This document shows, in pieces, positions 24,118-34,234 of a DNA stretch of 64,000 nt. A model generated the notes under the pieces. That model was not told the origin of the DNA and did no database searches. It saw nothing but the letters and a program-made list of their open reading frames with translations. Origin of the DNA: Globomyces pollinis-pini. Lineage: Eukaryota > Chytridiomycota > Chytridiomycetes > Rhizophydiales > Globomycetaceae. The position numbers were made by a program, and so were the translations under genes. The stretch's first letter is position 1. Each line of letters begins with the position of its first letter. The stretch spans positions 1 through 64,000 of the forward strand of contig MU621166.1 of NCBI GenBank assembly GCA_025399215.1, in the 5' to 3' direction.

Positions 24118-24329
24118 TTTGCTGCTTGACTTTGAATTTCCACTTTTAATAATAAATCACTAGTTAATCGAACGTTTAAATTCTTGTTTTGCTTCCATGA
24201 ACACATCTAACCACCCAAATAATTCATCAGTCTGAGCTTTTCATTAACATTTGAACCGTCATCCATTCACTTTGGGTTTTTAATTTGATGCAAGATTTCA
24301 TTCTCTTTACATTTTAAATTTATCACCAA

Positions 24330-26603
24330 ATGTTGAGTGATGAAGAACTAGAATTCTTTCTAAACGACGATATTGTCTCCCCTGTAGCTGCTTCACAGAA
24401 AACTGTACCGGAACCTATCGATACTCTCAAGAAAGTCTTTGATACAAATACTCATTCACAGACCTCAAATATTGACAGCATTCCATACAACTATTCTGCC
24501 ACAGAACCAAGATATGAAGCATATAATTCTGCTGCCAATGCTGATTTGAATGATAATATTCACCTGATTTCACCCAACACAAAATCCACTACAGACAAGG
24601 AAGTTTCCAAATATACTATAAAAGATACCCTATTTGACGAATCAGACTCAGACGTAGATGTAGTAGATTTGATGTCAGGAATATCACGTCCTTCTTTATC
24701 ACATTCATCGTCATTACCTGTTGCTTGGACAAGAACTAGCTTTATTGACTATCGAGCAAAGGCAGGATTAAACAATTCCTCGAAAAAGAGGTATTTACCA
24801 TCAAACGATCCTAAAAATGCATCTTCTAATTTACCGTTGTTAAAAAACAGAACGATTGCCAGGATAAATGAATCCTCTCCGGTTGATAGTTCATCAAAAC
24901 CTGGATATTCAAATGCACCAAATCCAAAATATCCGACCGTCATTGATTTAACTGATGATTTTGATATGGACTCGGACAAATCAAATCTAAACAAACAGAG
25001 CTTTGCGCAATCGAACTCATTCAGTTTTAAATTAACAGACGAAAAGTTACTTTTAAAATTAAATCAGATTAATGTCTGTTTACATAAACTTGCAACAGGG
25101 ATGATAGAAGCGTGGCAACCTGATGATACTCCTAAAGAAATTCGACCACATGTTATAGAACTATCGGGGATATATAAACTTTCACATCCGATTGATCCGT
25201 TTATTGGTACATGGTCCAGTAATTCGAACTCATGTAGTGTCGAAAATTGGCAAATGTTACCCAATACAATGTGTGGAATATATTCATGGATCGATGAATC
25301 GGATGCTTTGGATAACTTATTCGAGAATGACATTTTTTCTCCAAAACTTCGAGTTCTACAGCAGATCAATATTGAAATCTTCAATTTCATGGTATCAGAA
25401 TCTCAAGAAAAAACATTAGATGATTACGAAATTGAATATACTCATCACATAAAGGATTTAATTAAATGGTACAAATTAAAATGTGACAAAACGCAGCCGT
25501 CAATAATTAAGAAAGTACATGGTTCTAGAACCCCAGCAAATTGTAGCGCTCTTGCAAATCAAATTCTAAATATTCCTGGCAAAATTGATTCCAAATACTT
25601 TGTGATTGATCAATTTTCACCAACAAACATACATAGACTTGAAGCATTCAATCAACGATTACGAGATTTCATTGAATTTTCTAACAAAGAGTCTCTCACG
25701 GCTGATATCTCACTCTTACCAAAACCATTTTATGTTGGAATGTTGTGTGAAGAATATCAATTACCTTATTATTATCAAAACCAAACATTTCACATTTTTA
25801 AAACCAAAGAATCTACAGCTCCCACTCATTGGCAATCATTAGTGAATAAAGTATTAGGAATTACAACGCAACAGTCTTCTACAACCAACCGCAAACGATC
25901 ATCGAAACCTCAAGTTCGACGAATATTAGGTGCATCCGAAAGTGCACAAAATTGGTCTGAAAAGTTCCCGAATTTAAAAGAATGTTATCGACCGTTGAAT
26001 GCTTATAATGCAGACATCTATAACTTTATCGCGAAAGATCTAAGGTCAACACAAAAAACAATTTATCCTTCCAAATCTCTTTTAGATTTTATGATTGCAT
26101 TGGCCAAACGATACTCACTCGATGTGAATAACAAGAGAAACAAGGTGACTATTTCCAAATCATCAAGTACATTTATTCCAATGAATTGGAATCAACTGGT
26201 TCCTGAAGTGGTCAAAGAGGTGGAGGAAGCTATAGATGAATTCACAACTGACACTCTAACTCACTTCAAGGTTGTTTCAAAACATATAAAAAATAGATCT
26301 AAACCAAACACCAAGGGAGTGGAAAGATCAGTGAGCCGTAAACGAAAAGCCGATGATAATAATGATGATTTTTTAGAAATTCCTTCTATTCGAGGCGAAT
26401 ACCATTCCAGTTCCGCCAGTTCTGACAAAAGAACATCAGTAGTAGGCGAATATGCGCCTCCATTACGTGAAAACAATGTGGGTCATAAGTTATTGCAAAA
26501 AATGGGTTGGAAACCTGGTGAATCCCTCGGAAATTCAAATAAGGGGATTGTTAATCCAATTGCTGTTACCAAACGATTCAACAAAACCGGTCTGGGTAAT
26601 TAA
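24330..26603 (+). CDS. G-patch protein with four tandem R3H-like repeats
   Basis: One uninterrupted frame of 757 residues, unusual here because nearly all other genes have introns. The C-terminus is a G-patch: NNVGHKLLQKMGWKPGESLG.., ending FNKTGLGN. Between about residues 240 and 640 I see four repeats of 90-110 residues, each with 'IxxFhxx', then 'hxxLxxxYxL' and an ending like ENWQML, ANCSAL, THWQSL or MNWNQL. Their order of helices resembles the R3H domain of the Sqs1-like gene at 29.1 kb, without the Arg-x3-His pair. The N-terminal 230 residues are disordered and acidic. G-patch proteins activate DEAH helicases such as Prp43 or Prp2, so a splicing or ribosome-assembly role is inferred. 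The repeat reading is mine and needs profile searches. Confidence 0.65.
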   Translation: MLSDEELEFFLNDDIVSPVAASQKTVPEPIDTLKKVFDTNTHSQTSNIDSIPYNYSATEPRYEAYNSAANADLNDNIHLISPNTKSTTDKEVSKYTIKDTLFDESDSDVDVVDLMSGISRPSLSHSSSLPVAWTRTSFIDYRAKAGLNNSSKKRYLPSNDPKNASSNLPLLKNRTIARINESSPVDSSSKPGYSNAPNPKYPTVIDLTDDFDMDSDKSNLNKQSFAQSNSFSFKLTDEKLLLKLNQINVCLHKLATGMIEAWQPDDTPKEIRPHVIELSGIYKLSHPIDPFIGTWSSNSNSCSVENWQMLPNTMCGIYSWIDESDALDNLFENDIFSPKLRVLQQINIEIFNFMVSESQEKTLDDYEIEYTHHIKDLIKWYKLKCDKTQPSIIKKVHGSRTPANCSALANQILNIPGKIDSKYFVIDQFSPTNIHRLEAFNQRLRDFIEFSNKESLTADISLLPKPFYVGMLCEEYQLPYYYQNQTFHIFKTKESTAPTHWQSLVNKVLGITTQQSSTTNRKRSSKPQVRRILGASESAQNWSEKFPNLKECYRPLNAYNADIYNFIAKDLRSTQKTIYPSKSLLDFMIALAKRYSLDVNNKRNKVTISKSSSTFIPMNWNQLVPEVVKEVEEAIDEFTTDTLTHFKVVSKHIKNRSKPNTKGVERSVSRKRKADDNNDDFLEIPSIRGEYHSSSASSDKRTSVVGEYAPPLRENNVGHKLLQKMGWKPGESLGNSNKGIVNPIAVTKRFNKTGLGN

Positions 26604-26682
26604 ATCATTTCATTATTTCCTTTTAATATATTGATTGCAACATCAAATAATTTTTTAAGATGTAATATTAATTTATTGGTAT

Positions 26683-28605
26683 TTACACACAGTTTGATGG
26701 AATGGTAAAGCTATTTCGAAATACATTATCTCTTGCACCTACACCCATTCCACGTTTGGCAAAACCTTTCATTATATCACAAAAGTTATTTCCATTATTC
26801 AATATCCGATCCGCGGTAACAATTGCATCGCGAGCTTGAATGAAAGTTGGATTACAAGGTTGCATTTTCATACCATTGACTAATACTTGAAGAAATTTTG
26901 TATTTCCTCCTGTTCCCTTTGAAGATGTTTTAAAGTTTTGATCAAATCCGAGTCTGTCAACCATGTTCCAGTATACTTCAAATAACATCGAGGCCCATAC
27001 TTCACCAACTTGATGAACCTCTTTCCTCTTTACTAAAGCGGAAAATGTTAAATTATTTGTTTTCAAATTTGTCGAATAAGGTGCCGATCGAATTCCTTTT
27101 TGATTGTTGTTGGTAACGTATCTTCCTACTAGTTGGTTATCATTTCTTGTTTCCACTCCAGTCATTTCCAACACAACAGCAACGGTATCACTCCATCCTT
27201 CCCCTAAACCGGCCGATATTTTCTTTTGTAAACAATTGCCAAGTGCGGCACCACCAGTTAATCGATTGGAAAGTCCATGAGTCAATTCATGAATAACTAC
27301 ACTATTGTCCAAACCGCCATCTCTTCCAAGTTTGACTGCTCGATCAAAAATAAACATCTTCATTACACCAGGTTTTCCGTCAGGTGGAGTACCGAAATTG
27401 GCATTATTTTTACCAGATCCATCTTGAACAAGTGCCAAAACAGGATCACCTCCAAATTTAGGATCCGTTTTCCCATTGTTGTTGAATTGAAAGTTTCCTG
27501 CTTTCTCATCAAATCCATAATGATATAGTATATCATGAAATTGATTTGCAACAACAAATACATTTGTAATGGTAGCAGCACGGTATTCGCTCGGTTTCTG
27601 ATTCTTATCATCAAATGTAAAGTCGAAAGTAAAATCAGTTCCGTTCGCTTGTCGTCCATTTAAGGCAAGTTTGTTTAGATTTTTTTGATTGGCTGAATTT
27701 TCCGTTGCAAAAACATTGTTTCCAAAAGAGATATCTTTCCCAGCAAAATGCCAACCTAAAGGAGAGGTAGTTGGATCAGCAGGATTGACCAAAAGCTTTG
27801 GTTTGGTATCAATAGGATCTACCCCACCAATGGGGATAGCCCTATATTGAAAAGTTTGGCCATTGTTTTGTCGTTTCATTAGTCGCCCATCTTGAATTGC
27901 CAAGTGAGAAGTCCAATCTGCTGCACCAACAATATTCCCATTGGCTTTATTAACCATCACATTTAAATACTGCGATTCAACTTCAGATGTGACATCCCAA
28001 ACATGCAATAAAGAACCTTGAGGTGTTTTGTACAGTTTTTCTTCACAAGTTATATCTTGTGTTTGAGTAAATCCAACATTTGAGACCACAGTGACTTTTT
28101 GATACTCCTGCACTTTCCAATTAGTGGTGGTGAGAGTAAACCCCAAAGCTGTTCCAACTTTCATGGCAGCATCCTTACATGTCACACCCTCTCCTCTTTT
28201 AACCAACTTTGGTTTCACGTCAGTAGAAACCCAATGATTTCCTTGAGATAACACATTTCCAAAACTGTCCATAGTAAGAGTAGATGCAGAATTAGCGATT
28301 TCAAAACCTTGAGATTTTTTGGACATATAACAGAAATGAAGACCAGTTGATGTATCTGTATATGCATTTTTAATCACAACTTCGTCACCAGGACTCATTG
28401 CTAAGTTATTGGCAACCCATTTCGTGGCAGCCGATTTCAATCCATCCAATTGAAGTTGTTGAGTTTTACCAGCAAATGGAATAGTGCTATCAAATTTGGA
28501 CTCTGGACTCCAAAAAGCTGGAAATGAATTGAGTTTCAATTGACTTTGTTGTTTCCTGTTCAAACCGTGTACAGAAATAATTATACATAAAATGATATGA
28601 TACAT
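26683..28605 (-). CDS. Fungalysin-type extracellular metalloprotease (M36)
   Basis: The Met at 28605 gives a signal peptide (MYHIILCIIISVHGLN). The propeptide has an FTP-like region (SPGDEVVIKNAYTDTSTGLH, FEIANSASTLTMDSFGNVLS). The catalytic domain follows, with YHWDVTS-like linker, NQFHDILYHYGFDEKAGNFQ, and VVIHELTHGLSNRLTGG (HExxH) followed by LGEGWSD (third ligand Glu). Further family motifs are GIRSAPYSTNLKTNNLT and GEVWASMLFEVYWNM. About 640 residues in one exon, which fits M36 length (around 630). These secreted enzymes digest host or substrate proteins and are expanded in chytrids and dermatophytes. All catalytic residues are present. Confidence 0.93.
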   Translation of the reverse strand: MYHIILCIIISVHGLNRKQQSQLKLNSFPAFWSPESKFDSTIPFAGKTQQLQLDGLKSAATKWVANNLAMSPGDEVVIKNAYTDTSTGLHFCYMSKKSQGFEIANSASTLTMDSFGNVLSQGNHWVSTDVKPKLVKRGEGVTCKDAAMKVGTALGFTLTTTNWKVQEYQKVTVVSNVGFTQTQDITCEEKLYKTPQGSLLHVWDVTSEVESQYLNVMVNKANGNIVGAADWTSHLAIQDGRLMKRQNNGQTFQYRAIPIGGVDPIDTKPKLLVNPADPTTSPLGWHFAGKDISFGNNVFATENSANQKNLNKLALNGRQANGTDFTFDFTFDDKNQKPSEYRAATITNVFVVANQFHDILYHYGFDEKAGNFQFNNNGKTDPKFGGDPVLALVQDGSGKNNANFGTPPDGKPGVMKMFIFDRAVKLGRDGGLDNSVVIHELTHGLSNRLTGGAALGNCLQKKISAGLGEGWSDTVAVVLEMTGVETRNDNQLVGRYVTNNNQKGIRSAPYSTNLKTNNLTFSALVKRKEVHQVGEVWASMLFEVYWNMVDRLGFDQNFKTSSKGTGGNTKFLQVLVNGMKMQPCNPTFIQARDAIVTADRILNNGNNFCDIMKGFAKRGMGVGARDNVFRNSFTIPSNCV

Positions 28606-29110
28606 GATAGATTGAAAACAGACATTGGTTTTGAGGTCATGGTTATATAATCTCTCTGAAACTCTCACAAAATGTTGGCTGGGAACTAGCCAAGGATGAA
28701 ACTGACCATTTTACCCTCTGTCTGTGTCATAATTTGACGTGACTTGATGATGTAAAGTTAAGTGACGCAATACAAGGTTCATTAGTGAACTTCGATATGA
28801 TTTGTGGTGATGTTATTGAGACAATAATTGGTTAACTAAATGCGTATCATTTAACGTCTCTACCAAAGTTAACGAAAACACGTACCCACCTCAATATTTT
28901 CATATGAGGTTATTATTGAACGTGCCGTTAGTTAAGGTAAAAGCATTTTTTGAACGGTCAGTAACGCAATTTGTAATGCAAGCTGGATGTGTAGACGTTA
29001 TTACAAATCGTGTCATAAAATAACCAAACGCTCCTTTTAACAGCTTAAATTTAAGAAATAATTGCCAAATTTATATTACCCATAATGAATTATATATGTA
29101 ACTACAAGTC
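28606..29110. other. Intergenic region between fungalysin and the Sqs1-like gene
   Basis: About 500 bp without a coding frame. A 9-bp inverted repeat (atttgtaat near 28969, attacaaat near 29001) is present. Promoter of the fungalysin gene should lie at its left part. Confidence 0.4.
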
Positions 29111-30873
29111 CTACTCACCACCCAAACCACCTCTCTTGGATCTAATTACCGCTTGAATTGGCTGTACAATTCCATCATTACTAGCACCTAGAGATTGTCC
29201 TGGAGTCCAGCCCATCTTTAACAACATTCGATGGCCAAAGTTGTTTTCACTAATTGGTATTGCCTTTGCTCCCACTACATCCCCCATCTTTGGTTGTGCT
29301 GCATTTATCACTTCATTGGTAAACGTAGTGCTTGCTTTGGACGGCTTTCGACCATCTTTTCCTTTTGATTTTGCTTTTCCTTTTCCTTTACTTTTTACTT
29401 TGCCTTGCTTTTTATCAATCTTTTTTGACCCTTTCTTCTTTGTTCTATCATTTGCATACTCCTTATATTGATGCTGGCTTGTGACCATATCAACTATATG
29501 GCTCCAATTATCAGGACATTTGGTTAATCCAGTTCGATAAACAATTAAACTTTTATGATTCCCTTTACCATAAATCTTTGGTGAAACATGATAGAATTTC
29601 GCAATTTGACATACAATTCGACGAACCGAGCTTGGCATGGGAGGAAGCAAGATATACTCGGGTCTATCATTGTTCTGTACAAATTGGCGTATGTTACTAT
29701 TAATCTTTCGAAGAACTCTCTGTAAATCTGTTACAATGTGGTCATGATTGTAGCCCTTTCTCTGTGATTTTAGTCCTTTCGATAATTCGTTTGAAAAATT
29801 CAGATTTTCAATTTGCTGACGCTTTAATTCCTGCTTTTGCCGCCGTCTTCGTAATTTTTCTAGTTTTCTTCTTTTGCTCTTTCCGAAGTCAATTGGTTGC
29901 GAGTCATCGCTCTCTGAGTCCTCTTCATCTAAGAACTTCGAGTTTTTCCTTGGCTTGAATCGATAATTTCCTTCCAATCTGTTTGTAAACTCTTCATCTG
30001 AATCAGTCATTTCAATCATTTTAGCCAAGGTGGTTGGGGATAATTCCCAAGTGTTGATCTTTCCTTCAAATTCAGATTTAATGAAACGTTCTTCTTCATC
30101 CAAGTCAAATATATGCGTTTGCTTTAATGACTTGCCGAGGGATACTGCAATGTCTACCGAATCATCGTCTGAGCTACTCTCTGAGTCAACATTTCTGTGT
30201 GGGTGATTGCTCTGTTTCATCATTTCCATCACCATTGTCGAATGCTTATTATTAGATTGGCTATTGTTTGAATCATATGTATATTGATTGGTATCTGAGC
30301 CTGAATTCGAATCCAATTCACTATTAGATTCAATCCTTAATTCGTCTGAATCATAGTCAATATCATCCAACTCTTCCATTAACACTTCAAATTGGTTCTC
30401 TTCAAAGTCTAATTCACTATCTGAATCATCTTCAGAGTTTAAATCCGAGTCAGACAATAGTAAATCTGTATTTTGTAATGTAATGGAGTTTTCAATAATA
30501 CTATCTTGATCCATATGCTCCATATAGTCTCTCAGGATTTCATCTGCCAACAACTTCCGTTCCAACGTTTGACGTTCTCTTTCTTGTTGTCGTTTAATAT
30601 TTCCTGCAGTTTTTTTCTGTTGTGTTGGAGATTGATTTTTAAATTTTTTTGATTGAGTTTTATTGTTATTCTTTGGATACCTTGTGTTATTTTTAGGTAA
30701 TTTTGAATCCAATGGAATGAAATCTTTAGAATTAGAGGAAATCCAATACCTTGATTGAAATAGGATTGAACAGGATTAGTTATTATGGAATCTTCTCCCT
30801 TCTTGTCTACAAAAAACAAATCCTCGTCTGGCCTAGATGCTAAATCCGTTTCCAATCGTTTTTGTTTTGTCAT
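29111..30873 (-). CDS. SQS1: Sqs1-like R3H and G-patch protein
   Basis: The first exon starts at 30873 (MTKQKRLETDLASRPDEDLF) and joins through a 26-nt intron (gtattgga..ctaaag) to DFIPLDSKLPKNN. A basic N-terminus is followed by acidic serine-rich tracts (SDSDLNSEDDSDSELDFEE). The R3H-like domain is near LQRVLRKINSNIRQFVQ..PPMPSSVRRIVCQIAKFYHVSP; the usual His of the R3H pair reads Gln. The C-terminus has NNFGHRMLLKMGWTPGQSLG and ends RGGLGGE. The layout is that of yeast Sqs1/Pfa1, which binds and stimulates Prp43 in ribosome assembly and spliceosome release. It is about 575 aa. Confidence 0.8.
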
Positions 30874-31013
30874 TTTAAAGTGGAATTTTAAAGAAAGTCA
30901 ATTCTGTATAAAAACAGATTGTGGCTTGGTGACTCATTTAAAGACACGTTCAAATACCCACTTGTAATACATTTTGACTAGTAATTGAAATGATGGATCA
31001 ATTGATTGAATGA

Positions 31014-32487
31014 GATGGTTGTCATTCTAAGTTCTTTGTACAATTGGATGTTTTTGAATTAAAATACAACAAAAAAGAGTGTAAACAGACTATATTAGTA
31101 GATTTGTCTTAGTTAGGTTATGAATGGGCCTGTGAACCAATATTGGATGGAGTAATTCGTGTTTTGATTTTCCCAATTATGAAACTATCCTGTGGTTGTT
31201 TAAACATTCAGATTCATACAGAAGGAAATCCTACATCCAAAAATGCCGATCCAATTCCGGATTTTATTGGTTTGGCCTTAGCATATTGATCTTAGGTTCA
31301 ACCTTCAACTCCATTGTTGACTTGCATAAGGTGATATTCAACTTGTTAACTCTACCAGGCTATTCCTTCATTAGTCCTAACTAAAACTGTAAATCAATTT
31401 AAAGTAGTTGCTTGTCTTGTTTGTTTTCTTAATGTTTATTGCTATACTGCTGAAAATACCAATACCTTAATAGTTAATAATTTAGCTCTAGTAATTAAAA
31501 TACTACTCACTTTGTAGAGAGATAAAGCTATTGATCAATTGAAGCTACATGCAGATTATTCTTCTATATTCCAAATAAAAATACCTTACAACGAATTCAA
31601 CTCAGAAACAGGAACAGGTAACCAATTTGTTATGGGACGTTTATTTGATTTAATAGGTTTTAATATACTAATTAATATCTTAGGTATAATAATTAGCCCT
31701 CACAATTTAGGTTTTTGCATTTGTATCTCATTCTAGATAAACATTGTAAGGGATTCCTTTTTTTAATGTTAGTCAATCAATATCTAAACGTTGAACAATC
31801 TTTGAAAGCTAAAGTGAGAAATTTCCTGATATCAAAACAAAACTCCCATGATGCCCAAATCAAAGCGTTGAAAATGAAATTACAGTCAGAGATGGATTTT
31901 TTAGAATTAGAAGGAAATGCAGCCTGTAATTCAATATTGAACAATTTAAATCACCATATGGGAAATCAAAATACCACTCACCAGAATGAAATTGTGAATG
32001 AAACAAGGCCAGATGTGATTGTTGACAATTTAAATAGCGGATTGACCTTCTCTGCTGATGATGATGCAATGTTTTCATTTGATGAGAGACCTAGGATCGT
32101 TTCCAAATATACTACAGACGAAATTGAATGTAAGATCTATTCTGGTTTATTTTGTTAGTTGACAAGATTGATGTTAAAGCTGAAAAGGGTATTCAGTGAC
32201 TATTGATAGCTAATTAATTTAGAAGGTATGTGCACTATTTTTAAATATGATTATCTTAGAAACAGTAAAATTCAAATTTTTATCCAGTTCGTTGCCAATC
32301 AAGGTGCCAACATTTGATCATAATACCGGGCAGAAGATTAAAAGTATAGAAGGTACCATTCTACTAGCGATTGTTAACTTTTTTAGACATTGAAGAAGAA
32401 TCTGGCTTTGAGCCTCCACATGTGTTTGCAGCGCGTACTTACGCAGCCGAATCAGTACTGGGAACCAAGCCATCCAATATACAATAA
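31014..32487 (+). CDS. Unknown multi-exon protein with coiled coil; start not found
   Basis: Conserved-looking exons join in frame: KFFVQLDVFELKYNKKEC, YEWACEPILDG, IHTEGNPTSKNADPIPDFIG, STFNSIVDLHKAIPSLVLTK, then after a long intron RDKAIDQLKLHADYSSIFQ, DKHCKGFLFLMLVNQYLNVE, an amphipathic helical stretch (KAKVRNFLISKQNSHDAQIK), acidic segments, and a tail SGFEPPHVFAARTYAAESVL ending before TAA at 32485. I do not recognise the family. The gene holds one back-to-back intron array (31618-31736) and a possible 3-nt exon (32223-32225). Frames before 31030 contain stops, so the true start lies in an exon I could not place. A possible extra exon (FCDGYDKSMTKNELSTLFDL, 32516-32575) may belong here or to the next gene. 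Confidence 0.5.
31618..31736 (+). other. Back-to-back intron array, four modules
   Basis: Modules 31618-31656 (39 nt), 31657-31683 (27), 31684-31710 (27) and 31711-31736 (26) each start GT and end TAG, with no base between. Removing all of them joins GGA ACA G to AT AAA CAT and continues the frame. Confidence 0.7.
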
Positions 32488-32687
32488 AGATATGTTTTTT
32501 GTTTGAAATACTAAGTTTCTGTGATGGATACGATAAGTCCATGACCAAGAATGAGCTGTCAACATTGTTTGATCTGTTTCAGTGTAATGTGACGTTTGAT
32601 TGGTTTTTTTATTTGATTTTCCCAGTTACTTGATTACCATTCGTATTTTTTGACCTTGGATTTATTGATTTTGAGTAGGATTCTGGA

Positions 32688-33969
32688 ATGCAAGAAGGAT
32701 ATCATAGGGAAAGTAGCGTCCCTATTTTGTTGGTCGAAAACGATTCCCAAACGAGTTACCATTCCCTTATAGGGTATCAAAAATCACCAAACTCATCGTT
32801 TAAACAATCATTTGTCTTACCGAATGAATTATTGTTGAAAGTCTTTAAATACTTGAAAACTAATGTATATTTACCAATACCTTTGTTACCTTTTACTGTT
32901 TACAAAACCTTTTTAAATTTGGCACTGGTTTCTAAACAATTTGCTACGTTAGCTTTACCAATCTTACATCGGTATCGTATCTATTCACAATCTTTAATCT
33001 CTCTTCAATAGGTTCTATTATAACTCAAAAGTCCATCCTAGAACTGGTAATCATTTATGAAATCTAATCAATCAGGGTTGAAATTTTGTTCAGATTTACA
33101 AAAAGAAGACCACCCGATTTGGTCCAAGATATGTGCCGTATCATTAGCATGTTTGTATCGTCATGGTATGCTGTGTTTTGAGAGAAATTGATCAATTATT
33201 CATATAGAATGGGGAATTGGTGCACCAAGATTATTCTACATAAACAATTCTACCAACCACAGCGACCTCTATGTTATATCTCAGTTTCAAAATACATATC
33301 CCAATCCAAAGTCTTCGGAATGGAATCAGATTATTGCTTGTTCTATGGATATACATGACTGTTTCAATAGTTTATTAGAAGAATCCCATGTTGGACTGTT
33401 AGACTCTCAAGAACACATATCTATGTTATTACGATATTCCGAAAGGATGGATATAGGCTCTTATTTACACTTCATAAGGTACCCATTTCACAAATACATT
33501 TGTATTTTATGTTGTGATTCTTTTATCTTGTTTATAGTTCAGCTAACAATTAATTAGGTTGCCATCAGGGTGTGTTTTATTTCGTTGCAAGCCTATAGGG
33601 ACGGAAACAGAGGAGCAAACATATGGAAGTGGGGAAATTATTGTTTGGGATGCATTGATATTTGGAACTTGTACCCTTTGTTCTACCAGATTATTAAAGC
33701 TACAAGTTTGCGCTGATTGTCGAGTCACACAATACTGTAGTCGAGATTGTCAGCGGAAAGATTGGGAAAGGGGGCATCGACGTGTATGTAAAGCATTGGG
33801 GTTTCATCCCATTTTTTCAGATGTAACCAATGAAGATGAGGACAATTTTCAATTAAATGATGTGAATAATGAAGAAACTGCAACTGCTGAAGATGTGGAA
33901 GTTGATACTAATGTAAACACCGAGGGACCACATTTAAACAATGATCAAGTTGAAGGATCTGGCAGTTGA
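32688..33969 (+). CDS. F-box protein with C-terminal MYND zinc finger
   Basis: The ATG at 32688 leads to an F-box (SFVLPNELLLKVFKYLKTN..FLNLALVSKQFATLALP). Introns then link FYYNSKVHPRTG, LKFCSDLQKEDHPIWSKICA, WGIGAPRLFYINNSTNHSDL and, across an intron of about 79 nt, LPSGCVLFRCKPIG. The MYND finger is CTLCSTRLLKLQVCADC..QYCSRDCQRKDW..HRRVC, with all zinc ligands. An acidic tail ends VEGSGS. F-box proteins recruit substrates to SCF ubiquitin ligases; MYND fingers bind PPxLx-type peptides, so it may be a substrate adaptor. The tail sequence is duplicated downstream (34035-34195). Confidence 0.8.
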
Positions 33970-34034
33970 ACCTAGACAAATTAAATGGAATGATGTTGTA
34001 ATATAGTATATTAGTCAATGATTTTGGTCTTTAA

Positions 34035-34195
34035 CCTTTTTTCAGATGTAACCAATGAAGATGAAGGTAATATCCAATTCAGTGATGTGAATAATGCAAT
34101 TGCTGAGGATGTGGAAGTTGATACTCATGTAAACACCGAGGGACCACATTTAAATAGTGATCAAGCAGCTGAAGATAGTAACTAGACAAAACTTT
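34035..34195 (+). repeat. Duplicated last-exon segment of the F-box/MYND gene
   Basis: 33811-33981 and 34035-34195 are diverged direct copies starting tttttcagatgtaaccaatgaagatga and coding nearly the same acidic peptide (SDVTNEDE.., DVEVDT, VNTEGPHLN). The second copy is open to TAG at 34183-34185 and carries its own acceptor-like tttttcag, so it could be an alternative last exon or a relic. Confidence 0.7.
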
Positions 34196-34234
34196 GAATC
34201 CGTGAGTGAAATTGAGGTCCAGATTTAGAACAAA

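Noticed and set aside
29241..29471. Plus-strand hydrophobic frame that mimics a membrane protein
   Set aside because: It is antisense to the Lys/Gly-rich linker of the Sqs1-like gene.
31392..31511. Long intron of the unknown gene as another array
   Set aside because: Several AG and GT dinucleotides occur, but they do not abut as AG|GT, so modular structure is not supported.
33484..33556. F-box gene intron of about 79 nt as another back-to-back array
   Set aside because: It has no internal AG|GT boundary at the right spacing, so it is treated as one longer intron.
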